Shown: positions 7,936 to 16,165 of the stretch, piece after piece
Numbering within the stretch: position 1 is the first letter of the stretch
How the letters are laid out: every line of letters starts with the position of its first letter
From: a virus
Reading direction: 5' to 3' (one strand)
IMG/VR virus record: IMGVR_UViG_3300032053_005343
Location: 1-64,000 of that record
Length of the DNA: 64,000 nucleotides
Program-made: the position numbers and the translations under genes
Notes under the pieces: model-generated
What the model saw: the letters and a program-made list of their open reading frames with translations, nothing else
The model's database searches: none
Told to the model about the DNA's origin: nothing

Positions 7936-8174
7936 TGGCTGGTTCTCATTCATCAGATATGCGACTGGGTGATGCTAGTGCAACTGATCTAGCCTTTAAT
8001 GATGTTACAACTACGGATAATAGTCCGTGGGTAGAAATAGGCATTGATATAGGATTAGTTCTTACACTGTCTTTATCTGATACTGTTACTATTACCGATA
8101 ATTCTAGTCGAGTTCTTGGGGGTCAAAGCCAAGCCCCTCGTTCGATGCATCAATTTCGTCAAAGGAGAATTTAA
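7935..8174 (+). CDS. virion protein, C-terminal part of the split family
   Basis: 79 residues. MAGSHSSDMRLGDASATDLAFNDVTTTDNSPWVEIGI matches the C-terminal segment missing from the previous ORF, followed by a tail 'LTLSLSDTVTITDNSSRVL' and a basic end. The start overlaps the upstream stop (TAATG), so re-initiation would keep both halves made together. The in-frame TGA at 7923-7925 limits any simple ribosomal frameshift to a window of about 10 nt. RBS CAAAGGAG for the next gene lies in its final codons. Confidence 0.55.
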   Translation: MAGSHSSDMRLGDASATDLAFNDVTTTDNSPWVEIGIDIGLVLTLSLSDTVTITDNSSRVLGGQSQAPRSMHQFRQRRI

Positions 8175-8951
8175 ATGGGTATGTGGTTAAAACAATCAAC
8201 ATCAGTAGATGTAGGGATTGGTCCATTTGTCGATAATACTGATGGATTTACGGCGGAAACAGCCCTTACTCTTACCCAGCCAGATATTCGTTTGAAGAAA
8301 AATAATGGAAATTGGGCACAAAAGAATGCTGCGCAGACACTCTCTCATGAAGAAAATGGTTGGTATGAACTTACACTTGATGCAACAGACACAAACACAC
8401 TTGGAATTCTTCTTGTGTCGGTTCAAGAGTCAGGTGCTCTTCCTGTTTGGCATGAATTTCAAATAGTTTCGGCCAATATTTATGATTCATTTATTGGAGG
8501 AGGAGATGTACTTGATGTAAATGCTGTTCAATGGCTGGGTACAAATTTATATGCTCCTATTTATGCTGGACTTCCTGATGTTAATCTTCTATTATATGTT
8601 GGTGGAGTGCCTAGTACTTTAATTGGTGGACGAGTGCCTGCGCATGTTGGAGCAATGGCAAATAATGTAATTACATCTGGTATTATTGCTGCCGATGCAA
8701 TTGGAGCAAGTGAACTTGCTGCGGATGCTGTAACCGAGATTGCTGATGCTATACTTAAAAGGGATATGGGTGCCGTAAGCGGAGAATCTGCTCGATCACT
8801 TTTAAATGCTATTAGAAAACTCATGAATAAATGGTCTATTTCTGGAACAGTTTTAACAGTTACTAAAGAAGATGATTCAACCACAGCATATACTCAAAAT
8901 ATAACTTCTACATCTAATGCGGATGCTATTACTGGATTGGATACAAATTAA
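8175..8951 (+). CDS. phage fibre protein (MxWLKQSTxxxVxIGPFVD family)
   Basis: 258 residues. The N-terminus MGMWLKQSTSVDVGIGPFVDNTDGFTAETALTLTQPDIRLKKNNG is the widespread phage domain that often begins tail or head fibre proteins (BppU-like beta-sandwich), through 'GWYELTLDATDTNTLGILLVSVQESGALPVWHEFQIV'. A linker with 'GIIAADAIGASELAADAVTEIADAIL' (helical, typical of fibre coiled segments) leads to a small beta C-terminal domain. RBS CAAAGGAG. Structural adhesin or fibre. Confidence 0.68.
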   Translation: MGMWLKQSTSVDVGIGPFVDNTDGFTAETALTLTQPDIRLKKNNGNWAQKNAAQTLSHEENGWYELTLDATDTNTLGILLVSVQESGALPVWHEFQIVSANIYDSFIGGGDVLDVNAVQWLGTNLYAPIYAGLPDVNLLLYVGGVPSTLIGGRVPAHVGAMANNVITSGIIAADAIGASELAADAVTEIADAILKRDMGAVSGESARSLLNAIRKLMNKWSISGTVLTVTKEDDSTTAYTQNITSTSNADAITGLDTN

Positions 8952-8952
8952 C

Positions 8953-9075
8953 ATGGATTTTATAGGATATAAAACTGGAACAATTTCTATTGGATTGTTA
9001 GGTTTATTAGATTTCATTGGATATCCTATTGTAAAAATTTCTCCTGATATAATTATAGCCACTGACGGAGAATAA
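8953..9075 (+). CDS. 40-residue protein duplicating the N-terminus of the next gene
   Basis: A short ORF in the gap before the giant repeat gene, starting ATG 8953 just after the previous stop. It encodes MDFIGYKTGTISIGLLGLLD then FIGYPIVKISPDIIIATDGE. The segment GLLDFIGYPI closely matches GILDFIGYPV at residues 7-15 of the next protein. Its last codons contain GGAGA, the RBS of the GTG start at 9078. It may be a real small protein or a duplicated leader that only carries the RBS. Confidence 0.38.
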   Translation: MDFIGYKTGTISIGLLGLLDFIGYPIVKISPDIIIATDGE

Positions 9076-9077
9076 AA

Positions 9078-12000
9078 GTGGCTATAGGATTCAAAGGTAT
9101 CCTAGATTTTATAGGATATCCTGTCGGTACACCAAGTCTTTCAATAAATAATAATTTAAATTTATCTATATGTGGACACGATTCCATAATATATAATGAA
9201 TCAAAGTTGTACTTTGCGGACGATGCTTCTGATAGGATGTGGAGATCAAACCTTGATGGAACAAATATATTATTGATCGCTTCTGGTTCTCCCGTAATAG
9301 ATGATCCTTCGAGATCTATTAATGCCAATATATTTACAGATAAAATTTATTGGATTAATACGGACGATATACTACAAATTAGAAGAGCTAATATTGATGG
9401 TAGTAATTATGAGATTTTAGTATCTGGTTCCGATACATCTAATGGCGATGGATTAAAAATTATTCCATCCAAAAATTTAATGTATTGGACGGATACTTCG
9501 GATAATAAAGTTTCTAAATCAGATTTATTAGGAAATAATATAGCAGTAATATACGATTCTTCTGGAATTTATCAACCAGATGCAATAGATTATGATCCAA
9601 TAGAAGAAAAAATATATTGGACAAATACATTTTCATTTGGATCACTGTCTTATAATATAACAAGATTTAATTTAGACGGTAGTGATGTAGAAATTATATT
9701 ATCAAATCCAGAGTTTATTCCAGGTCTTTTTGATAGCGCTCCAGTAAGCATAGCGATAGATTATATTATAAGAAAAGTATATTGGGGACAAGAACCACTT
9801 GACACTTCTCTTCCGTGTATTTTTAGGGCAAATTTAGATGGAACAAATATTGAAACTATTATTCCAAGTGGTTTTCATTCTATTGAGTCGTTGTCAATAG
9901 ACTTTTTAAATAGAAAATTGTATTGGTCAGACAGAACAGTTGTGGGAAAAATTTTAAGATCTAATATGGATGGTTCTAATATAGAAACTTTATCAATTTC
10001 TCCCCCTCTTGGTAATGAAATAGTTCCATTAACTATATATCAAAGACCATACATGAATCTTTCTATAAACGGAAAAGATACGATAAATAATTCTTGTGAC
10101 TTATTTATTAAATTTGTAGAATCTATTGATAGTAACATTAATTTATTTATAAAAGGGAAAGATTCACAAAATCAAAACCTAGACTTATTCATAAATGGAT
10201 TTGATACAGAAACCCAAAATCTAGATTTGATTATTGTCGGAAATGAAATATCTACAAATGATATAGATCTTTTCGTTGACGGAAAAGTCTCGGATAATGA
10301 AAACCTAGATTTGTTTATTGGTGGGAAAGAAGCAGAATCCAATGATTTAGATTTATTTGTTCATGGGAAAGACAGCAAGACAAACAATTTAGATCTTATT
10401 GTTTCTGGCAGGAATACGCAAGATGAGAACATTGATTTAATAATAACTGGAAATGAATCTAAAAATAATAATATTGATTTATTTATACATGGGCAAAATA
10501 CAGTAAATGAAAATATTAATCTTTTTGTAGAAGGAAAAGAAACATCAACTAATTCATTAAATTTATTTATTTATGGGCGAGATACAAATACTGATAACCT
10601 TGATCTAATAATTACAGGATATGAATCCTCAAATAAATCTCTGGATCTATTTATACGCGGATTTGAGACAGAAACTCAAAACTTAGATTTGTTTATTATT
10701 GGTCATAACAATTTTAACAATAATATAAATTTATTTATTGATGGAAAAGATTCAGAAACCCGTGGCCTAGATCTCTTTATTCGCGGTAAAGATAATCAGA
10801 CTGAACAAATTGATCTATTCATCAAGGGATTGGAGACAAATAATCAAACCATAGATCTCTTCTTGTCTGGTAAAGATACAGAATCTCAAAATCTAGATTT
10901 ATTCATTAATGGCTTAGGCGTCAATAGCAATAATATTGATTTGTTTGTTCAGGGAAAAGAAACTCAATTTGATTCTTTAGATCTATTTATACAAGGGAAA
11001 GACAGCGAGACAAACAGTCTAGATCTTATTATTTCTGGCAAAAATACACAAAACGAGAGCATTGATTTAATAATAACTGGCAGCGAATCTAAAAATAATA
11101 ATTTGGATTTAATCATAATTGGTGAACAGGCAAATACAAGTGTATTAGATCTTTTCATCCACGGTTTTGATTTCGCCAATAATAACATTGATTTATTTAT
11201 AAATGGGAAAAATACCCAGTCTAATAATTTAAATCTTTTTATATCTGGGAAAGAAACACAAACCAATTCATTAGATTTATTTATATCGGGTAAAGATTCT
11301 TCAACAAATAATATTGATCTTTTCATTAACGGAAAAGCCTCGAATAACGAAAATCTAGAGTTATTTATACATGCCCATGATTTTGTTGATACTAACATAG
11401 ACTTGTTCATTGGTGGGAAAGAAGCAGAATCAAACGATTTGAATTTCTTCATTCGTGGCAAAAATACTCAAACTCAATCAATCAATTTATTTATACCGGG
11501 AGAGGATTCACAAAGCCAAAGTCTAGACCTATTTATAAAAGGTTTCGAAGCAAACAATAAAAATATAGATTTAATAATATTTGGTAAAAATATAGAGTCG
11601 CAGGAATTAAATTTATTCGTTCATGGAAATGAAACAAAGATAGCTAATACAGATCTCTTCTTGTCTGGCAAAGATTTTGTTGCGAATATTTTCGATCTTT
11701 TTATCAAAGGATTCGAGACAAACTCTGATAGTGTAGATTTATTTATATCCGGCAAAGATTCTGAAAATCCATTTTTAAATCTATTTATATCCGGTAAAGA
11801 TTCTAAAAATAATGACATAAATTTATTCATAAGTGGCAAAAATAATCAAAACAATAGTTGTAATTTATATATTTCGGGTAAAGACACAGAAAATAAAAAT
11901 TTAGATCTTGTTGTTTTTGGTTTTGAAATAAATTCTGAAAATATAGATCTTTCTATTCGTGGTAAAGATATACGAACCGAATCACTTGATTTATTTATTT

Positions 12001-13646
12001 ATGGAAAGGGTTCGTCAACAAACAATGTTGATCTTTTTATTATAGGCAATGGGACAAAAATTAACACCGTTGATTTATTCATTTCTGGAATATCAGAACA
12101 AATAATATTTAATTCGATAGATCTTGTTCTTGTTGGAAAAGATGCCGAGAATAATAGCATAGATTTATATATTGAAGGGCTTGACACAAAAAATCAGAGT
12201 TTAGATCTTTTCATAAATGGAAGTATTCAAACAGCTAATAACATAGATCTGTTTATAACGGGGAACAATAATAAACAGCAGAAATTGGATTTATTTATAC
12301 GCGGGAGTGAAACAAATACACAAGCATTAAATCTCTTTATCGAAGGCAAGGATACAAGAACTAATAATATCGAATTATTTATTAAAGGAAAAGATGCCGA
12401 ATTTAAACAAATAGATTTAACAATAACAGGGAAAGATAGCGAGACAGAATCAATAGATCTTTTCCTGTCCGGTAAAAATACAGAAAATCAAAATCTAGAC
12501 TTATTTATAGGTGGATTTAATACAAATACAAACAATTTAGATCTTTTTGTTCATGGCAAAAATGTTGTAAATAATAATTTAACATTATTTATTATAAACA
12601 TAAATTCATCATCTAATTCTATTGATCTGTTTATCTCTGGACCAATCTCTACAAATAATAATCTTAACCTATTTATACAAGGCAAAGATCAAAATAACAA
12701 TAATATTGAACTATTTATAAATGGTTCGAATGCTTCTAATGAAAACATTGATTTGTTTATAGACGGGTTCGATTCCCAGACAAACAATTTAGATTTAATA
12801 ATAATTGGTAAAGATACAAAGTCTCAGGAATTAAGTTTATTTGTTCGCGGGAGTGAAACAAATACCGAAACCATAGATCTTTTTCTGTCTGGCAAAGAAT
12901 CTATCACAGACATTGCCGACTTTTTTATAAAAGGATTCGATACAAATTCTAATGCTTTAAATTTATTTATCCACGGCTCCAATTTTGTTGATAATGATTT
13001 AACTCTATTCATTTCTGGTCCAATTTTAATAAATGGAAATATTGATTTATTCTTAAAGGTTTTAGAAGCAAGGCCATTAGATTTATTTATAGAAGGACGA
13101 GTACAACCACCAATTGTTTCGTGTCCAATATTAGACCCAGAAGCATCTATTCAAATAAGTGATGAATTAATAGGAATTTATCAGTCGAGAATTGATGCTC
13201 TTATTAATCAATTAGGAAAGAATGTTTTATTAGAATTTGATCCGATAATAGAACCTTGCACAAATTGTTTCCAAAATATAATAGAACATAGATCGAACGG
13301 CATTTACAAGCCTGGAGGACCGATTCCCTTCGACAGAGGCCAAAAGTGCCCATATTGTAAATCTATTGGTTTTCTTGAAAGATCGGTAAATAGGTGTATT
13401 AAATCGTTAGTGCAATGGAATGGGCGTGACAATGAAAGTTACAAGATTAGCGTTCAACATGGAGGCGGGATTGTCAGATTAAAGTCGTTTTTATCGGATG
13501 GACCTTATTTGATCAAAGCTAAAAGCTGTGTCACCAATTACGATACATCTAATATTTTTAAATTGAGGGTAAAAATAATAAAGGGACCAATTATTTTAGG
13601 GTTGCGAAATGAGAGATATTTGACAACTTACTGGAAAATGATTTAA
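9078..13646 (+). CDS. giant fibre: YWTD propeller + ~70 repeats + zinc-ribbon neck domain
   Basis: 1522 residues from a GTG start with a GGAGA RBS. Residues 40-320 form a YWTD/LDL-receptor-B-type beta-propeller with six blade motifs (LYFADD, IYWINT, MYWTDT, IYWTNT, VYWGQE, LYWSDR), each followed by an xNxDGxN turn. Residues about 325-1337 are roughly seventy 14-residue units (NxLDLFIxGKDxxx). Residues about 1340-1522 copy the whole zinc-ribbon domain of the 5512 gene (CPILDPEASIQISDE, IYQSRIDALINQLGKNV, CTNC, CPYC). The C-terminus would anchor the protein at the neck or tail and the repeats would project the propeller outward. Domain calls are strong; the anchoring model is inference. Confidence 0.75.
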   Translation: MAIGFKGILDFIGYPVGTPSLSINNNLNLSICGHDSIIYNESKLYFADDASDRMWRSNLDGTNILLIASGSPVIDDPSRSINANIFTDKIYWINTDDILQIRRANIDGSNYEILVSGSDTSNGDGLKIIPSKNLMYWTDTSDNKVSKSDLLGNNIAVIYDSSGIYQPDAIDYDPIEEKIYWTNTFSFGSLSYNITRFNLDGSDVEIILSNPEFIPGLFDSAPVSIAIDYIIRKVYWGQEPLDTSLPCIFRANLDGTNIETIIPSGFHSIESLSIDFLNRKLYWSDRTVVGKILRSNMDGSNIETLSISPPLGNEIVPLTIYQRPYMNLSINGKDTINNSCDLFIKFVESIDSNINLFIKGKDSQNQNLDLFINGFDTETQNLDLIIVGNEISTNDIDLFVDGKVSDNENLDLFIGGKEAESNDLDLFVHGKDSKTNNLDLIVSGRNTQDENIDLIITGNESKNNNIDLFIHGQNTVNENINLFVEGKETSTNSLNLFIYGRDTNTDNLDLIITGYESSNKSLDLFIRGFETETQNLDLFIIGHNNFNNNINLFIDGKDSETRGLDLFIRGKDNQTEQIDLFIKGLETNNQTIDLFLSGKDTESQNLDLFINGLGVNSNNIDLFVQGKETQFDSLDLFIQGKDSETNSLDLIISGKNTQNESIDLIITGSESKNNNLDLIIIGEQANTSVLDLFIHGFDFANNNIDLFINGKNTQSNNLNLFISGKETQTNSLDLFISGKDSSTNNIDLFINGKASNNENLELFIHAHDFVDTNIDLFIGGKEAESNDLNFFIRGKNTQTQSINLFIPGEDSQSQSLDLFIKGFEANNKNIDLIIFGKNIESQELNLFVHGNETKIANTDLFLSGKDFVANIFDLFIKGFETNSDSVDLFISGKDSENPFLNLFISGKDSKNNDINLFISGKNNQNNSCNLYISGKDTENKNLDLVVFGFEINSENIDLSIRGKDIRTESLDLFIYGKGSSTNNVDLFIIGNGTKINTVDLFISGISEQIIFNSIDLVLVGKDAENNSIDLYIEGLDTKNQSLDLFINGSIQTANNIDLFITGNNNKQQKLDLFIRGSETNTQALNLFIEGKDTRTNNIELFIKGKDAEFKQIDLTITGKDSETESIDLFLSGKNTENQNLDLFIGGFNTNTNNLDLFVHGKNVVNNNLTLFIININSSSNSIDLFISGPISTNNNLNLFIQGKDQNNNNIELFINGSNASNENIDLFIDGFDSQTNNLDLIIIGKDTKSQELSLFVRGSETNTETIDLFLSGKESITDIADFFIKGFDTNSNALNLFIHGSNFVDNDLTLFISGPILINGNIDLFLKVLEARPLDLFIEGRVQPPIVSCPILDPEASIQISDELIGIYQSRIDALINQLGKNVLLEFDPIIEPCTNCFQNIIEHRSNGIYKPGGPIPFDRGQKCPYCKSIGFLERSVNRCIKSLVQWNGRDNESYKISVQHGGGIVRLKSFLSDGPYLIKAKSCVTNYDTSNIFKLRVKIIKGPIILGLRNERYLTTYWKMI
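10050..13088 (+). repeat. ~3 kb of coding 42-bp tandem repeats
   Basis: About seventy in-frame 42-bp units, one per 14-residue LDLFIxG motif. Amino-acid positions 4-8 (DLFI.G) are nearly invariant while third codon positions vary freely, so selection acts on the protein. Large non-coding ORFs on the - strand here are mirror frames of the repeat. Confidence 0.85.
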
Positions 13647-13649
13647 AAT

Positions 13650-14336
13650 ATGGCAATAATTAAAATAATTCCAGGAGCCGCATTTGACCAACAGTTGCGA
13701 ACTGGATGTCTCAAGTTCGGGAGCATCGCCTTGAACGATAGAGTTGCCTTGAATTTTAAATCAATTGCTAATAAGATAGGAGATTATTTGGTTGGCGTTT
13801 TTAACACAATAGAAGTTGTAAAATCTTTGAGAGGGCAGGGGGGGGTTGATTTGCCCGCCCACCTAGGATTAAGCGATTCTTCTGCGGAAGCATTGGTGTC
13901 AAGTATGTCTGAAATTATAAAAAATTCTGTAACAATAGGATCTCTTATCCAGGGAGATAAAAGAACGGTTACGATAAGAGCTATAGAAAGCGATTTTCAA
14001 AAATTTCTAGAACTGCCAGGAGCAAGCTACGTATCACAGCCTTCCAATATTACAATTCCGATTATGACGTGGTTAATGCTCGATCCATCCGTCGATATTG
14101 GCGCTGCGGCCTACCAAATCGTGTTTTCTGGGGACACCAACTTTCGTTCAAAAAATTCTAGGAGTGGAAGAGCGATTATGGTCAGTTTGAGTAAACTTGG
14201 AGGGTCCGCCGGGGGTGGATATATTTTGCCAGACATAATTTCTAAGACAGGAGGCCAAAATTTTATAGAAGGAACAATTGGGCAACATGGTGTAGCTCAG
14301 AAATGTGCTCAGATTGTTATTGATGAGATAAAATAA
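13650..14336 (+). CDS. probable neck/tail-completion protein
   Basis: 228 residues. Starts MAIIKIIPGAAFDQQLRTGCLKF and contains amphipathic helices (NKIGDYLVGVFNTIEVVKSL), 'DLPAHLGLSDSSAEALVSSM' and a beta-rich C-terminal half with 'MTWLMLDPSVDIGAAAYQIVF' and a Gly-rich loop SAGGGY. No enzymatic motif. Phage genes at this position, after connector/stopper genes and before the tail tube, commonly encode tail-completion proteins. It lies 3 nt after the giant fibre and 1 nt before an HNH gene. Confidence 0.45.
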   Translation: MAIIKIIPGAAFDQQLRTGCLKFGSIALNDRVALNFKSIANKIGDYLVGVFNTIEVVKSLRGQGGVDLPAHLGLSDSSAEALVSSMSEIIKNSVTIGSLIQGDKRTVTIRAIESDFQKFLELPGASYVSQPSNITIPIMTWLMLDPSVDIGAAAYQIVFSGDTNFRSKNSRSGRAIMVSLSKLGGSAGGGYILPDIISKTGGQNFIEGTIGQHGVAQKCAQIVIDEIK

Positions 14337-14337
14337 A

Positions 14338-15246
14338 ATGAATAGGTTTATAGATTTAAGGGGGCAAAGATTTGGAAGGCTTTTGGTGCTGTTGTATGTT
14401 GGAAACACCATGCTGAGATCAGCCAAATGGCTTTGTAAATGCGACTGCGGTAATGAGAAAATAATTAATGGATACTCACTTAGAAATGGAGATACAAAAA
14501 GTTGCGGATGTTTGCAGAAAGAAAAACTTGTGCAAAGAACTAAGATTAATGCCAAATTTAGAAAAGGATGTTGGCAGAAAAAAGAAGATGATATTTTAAA
14601 ACAGTTTTATCCAGATAATGGTCCTGAATATTGTTTCAAATTATTAGACAGAACAAAAAAGGCGGTAATGGGCAGAGTAAGAAAACTTGATTTAAAAGTT
14701 AAATATGCTTTTAATACTGGTTTACCAAAAAAAATCATAATTAAAAAATTGTCGAACAATAGAGTTATTTCTAGATGTGAAACGCACGGAGAAACTGAGC
14801 ACTACTATTATAACAACAAAAAGATAGCGTCTTGTATGCAATGTAAACGTCTTAATAGTAACAAATGGAGAAAACTTCCAATTAATAATTTTGCAGAAAA
14901 TTTAAGATCTTTAATTAAACATGCTTTTAAAAAAATTCACAATAAAAATGGTAAACTTATACAGGGTCGTTGCTTTAAAAATCTTGATTATACTCCAATA
15001 CAACTATACAATTATCTTAACAATATTCAAAATTTACAAAATAATAAATGTCCATATTGTGATGTCTCTTATGATAAATGTAAAATAAGCATAGATCATG
15101 TAATCCCACTTTCAACAGCTAAAACAACACAAGAAGTTATAGATTTGTTTGATTTAAAAAATCTCAATCTTATGTGCAAAAATTGTAATTCACAAAAATG
15201 GAAACATGATTATAGTCTCTGGAGTAAAACTCATGTCATTAAATAA
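14338..15246 (+). CDS. zinc-ribbon HNH homing endonuclease, paralogue of 6103
   Basis: 302 residues with the same order as the 6103 gene: zinc ribbon (GQRFGRLLVLLYVG...WLCKCDCGN...TKSCGCL), Myb/HTH-like part (CWQKKEDDILKQFYPDNGPEYCFKLLDRTKKAVMGR), Cys pair (SCMQCKR), and HNH (NNKCPYCDVSYDKCKISIDHVIPLSTAK...NLNLMCKNCNSQK). The downstream gene starts inside this ORF at 15233. The TGG AGT codons (Trp-Ser) at the end provide its GGAG RBS, so the nuclease is interlocked with the structural gene. Confidence 0.87.
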   Translation: MNRFIDLRGQRFGRLLVLLYVGNTMLRSAKWLCKCDCGNEKIINGYSLRNGDTKSCGCLQKEKLVQRTKINAKFRKGCWQKKEDDILKQFYPDNGPEYCFKLLDRTKKAVMGRVRKLDLKVKYAFNTGLPKKIIIKKLSNNRVISRCETHGETEHYYYNNKKIASCMQCKRLNSNKWRKLPINNFAENLRSLIKHAFKKIHNKNGKLIQGRCFKNLDYTPIQLYNYLNNIQNLQNNKCPYCDVSYDKCKISIDHVIPLSTAKTTQEVIDLFDLKNLNLMCKNCNSQKWKHDYSLWSKTHVIK

Positions 15247-16165
15247 TTTCAAAAGTGTGGGGGTCGGAGGCTATGCAGGTTATGAACTAACCGATCAACT
15301 GCTTTATAATATTAAAGGGTTTTTAGACTGGGGACTACTTCAAAAGGGTGGTTATAATTTCTATCTATTAAACCAAGATAGTTTCTTTGCCGAAAATGAA
15401 TCTAAGCTTCGAGTTACCCAAGACGGAAGATACCCGCCAAATTGCATGTGGGAGGGAGTTGGAGAATGGGTTTGGGAATCTGGTGTAGTTCCAATGAGTG
15501 GGGGAGTTGCACCATTTCGTCCATCGGGAGTTTACATAAACGGGAATTTTATTCCATCCTCAAGCACTGGACCAAGTAGACATCATTTTGATTTTCCCAA
15601 CGGTCGAGTGATCTTCGAGGAGAGCCAAAATGCTGACGACGATATAAGGGCGGAATATACGAGCCGTAATGTTCGTGTTAGATTTTCTGATAGTGCCGAG
15701 TTTCAAAACCTAATGCTGGAATCAATTGAGGAATTCCTCTCTAACACAGTTCCATTAGCTACGCCCTCTAAATCAAATCAAGCTTGGCTTCCCTCTGTTT
15801 TTGTGGAGGTCCAGTCAGGTTCGGGGAAGGGTCTTATGTTAGGAGGAGGACAGACAAAATTTAGGACAATAGTTCTTCACATCTTCGCAGATTCTCCAGG
15901 AGAGAGAAATCTTTTAATGGATCTTCTAGATTATAATAATAGAACCGCATTCACTATGTTCGATCTCAATAAAATTCCATTTCCATTAGATGAATTTGGA
16001 TCACCGATTCCAGGGGCAACAAATTGGATTGACCTCATGGCCCAATATCCCTGGAGAAAGTTAAGAATTCAGGACGGAAGTTGTAAAACAATAAATTCTT
16101 TAAACACAAAACTATTTAGAGGCACAGTAACTTGGAGGTGCGAGATCGACATTGGTTCAATTTAA
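15233..16165 (+). CDS. probable tail/virion structural protein
   Basis: 310 residues from ATG 15233 (MSLNNFKSVGVGGYAGYELTDQLLYNIKGFLDWGLL), chosen over an upstream in-frame start because GGAG at 15221-15224 is correctly spaced. Features: a beta-rich central part ('GVYINGNFIPSS...HHFDFPNGRVIFEES'), then 'VEVQSGSGKGLMLGGGQTKFRTIVLHIFADSPGERNLLMDLLDY', reminiscent of tail-terminator or phage stabilisation proteins. At 310 residues it is too small for a contractile sheath. Its TAA overlaps the stop of the convergent Mom-fusion gene. Confidence 0.48.
   Translation: MSLNNFKSVGVGGYAGYELTDQLLYNIKGFLDWGLLQKGGYNFYLLNQDSFFAENESKLRVTQDGRYPPNCMWEGVGEWVWESGVVPMSGGVAPFRPSGVYINGNFIPSSSTGPSRHHFDFPNGRVIFEESQNADDDIRAEYTSRNVRVRFSDSAEFQNLMLESIEEFLSNTVPLATPSKSNQAWLPSVFVEVQSGSGKGLMLGGGQTKFRTIVLHIFADSPGERNLLMDLLDYNNRTAFTMFDLNKIPFPLDEFGSPIPGATNWIDLMAQYPWRKLRIQDGSCKTINSLNTKLFRGTVTWRCEIDIGSI

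Noticed and set aside
10964-13012. Several - strand ORFs of 60-165 codons in the repeat region
   Set aside because: They are mirror frames of the repeat (recurring SLPxINKSxL patterns), lack RBSs and are explained by the + strand gene.
10050-13088. Regular 42-bp tandem repeats that could suggest a CRISPR array or minisatellite
   Set aside because: The units are in frame in a 1522-codon ORF, have no constant DNA repeat or unique spacers, and vary at third positions; they are protein repeats.
15233-16165. Tail sheath of a contractile phage
   Set aside because: 310 residues and no sheath motifs; no other sheath-size candidate lies between connector and tube, so a non-contractile tail is favoured.
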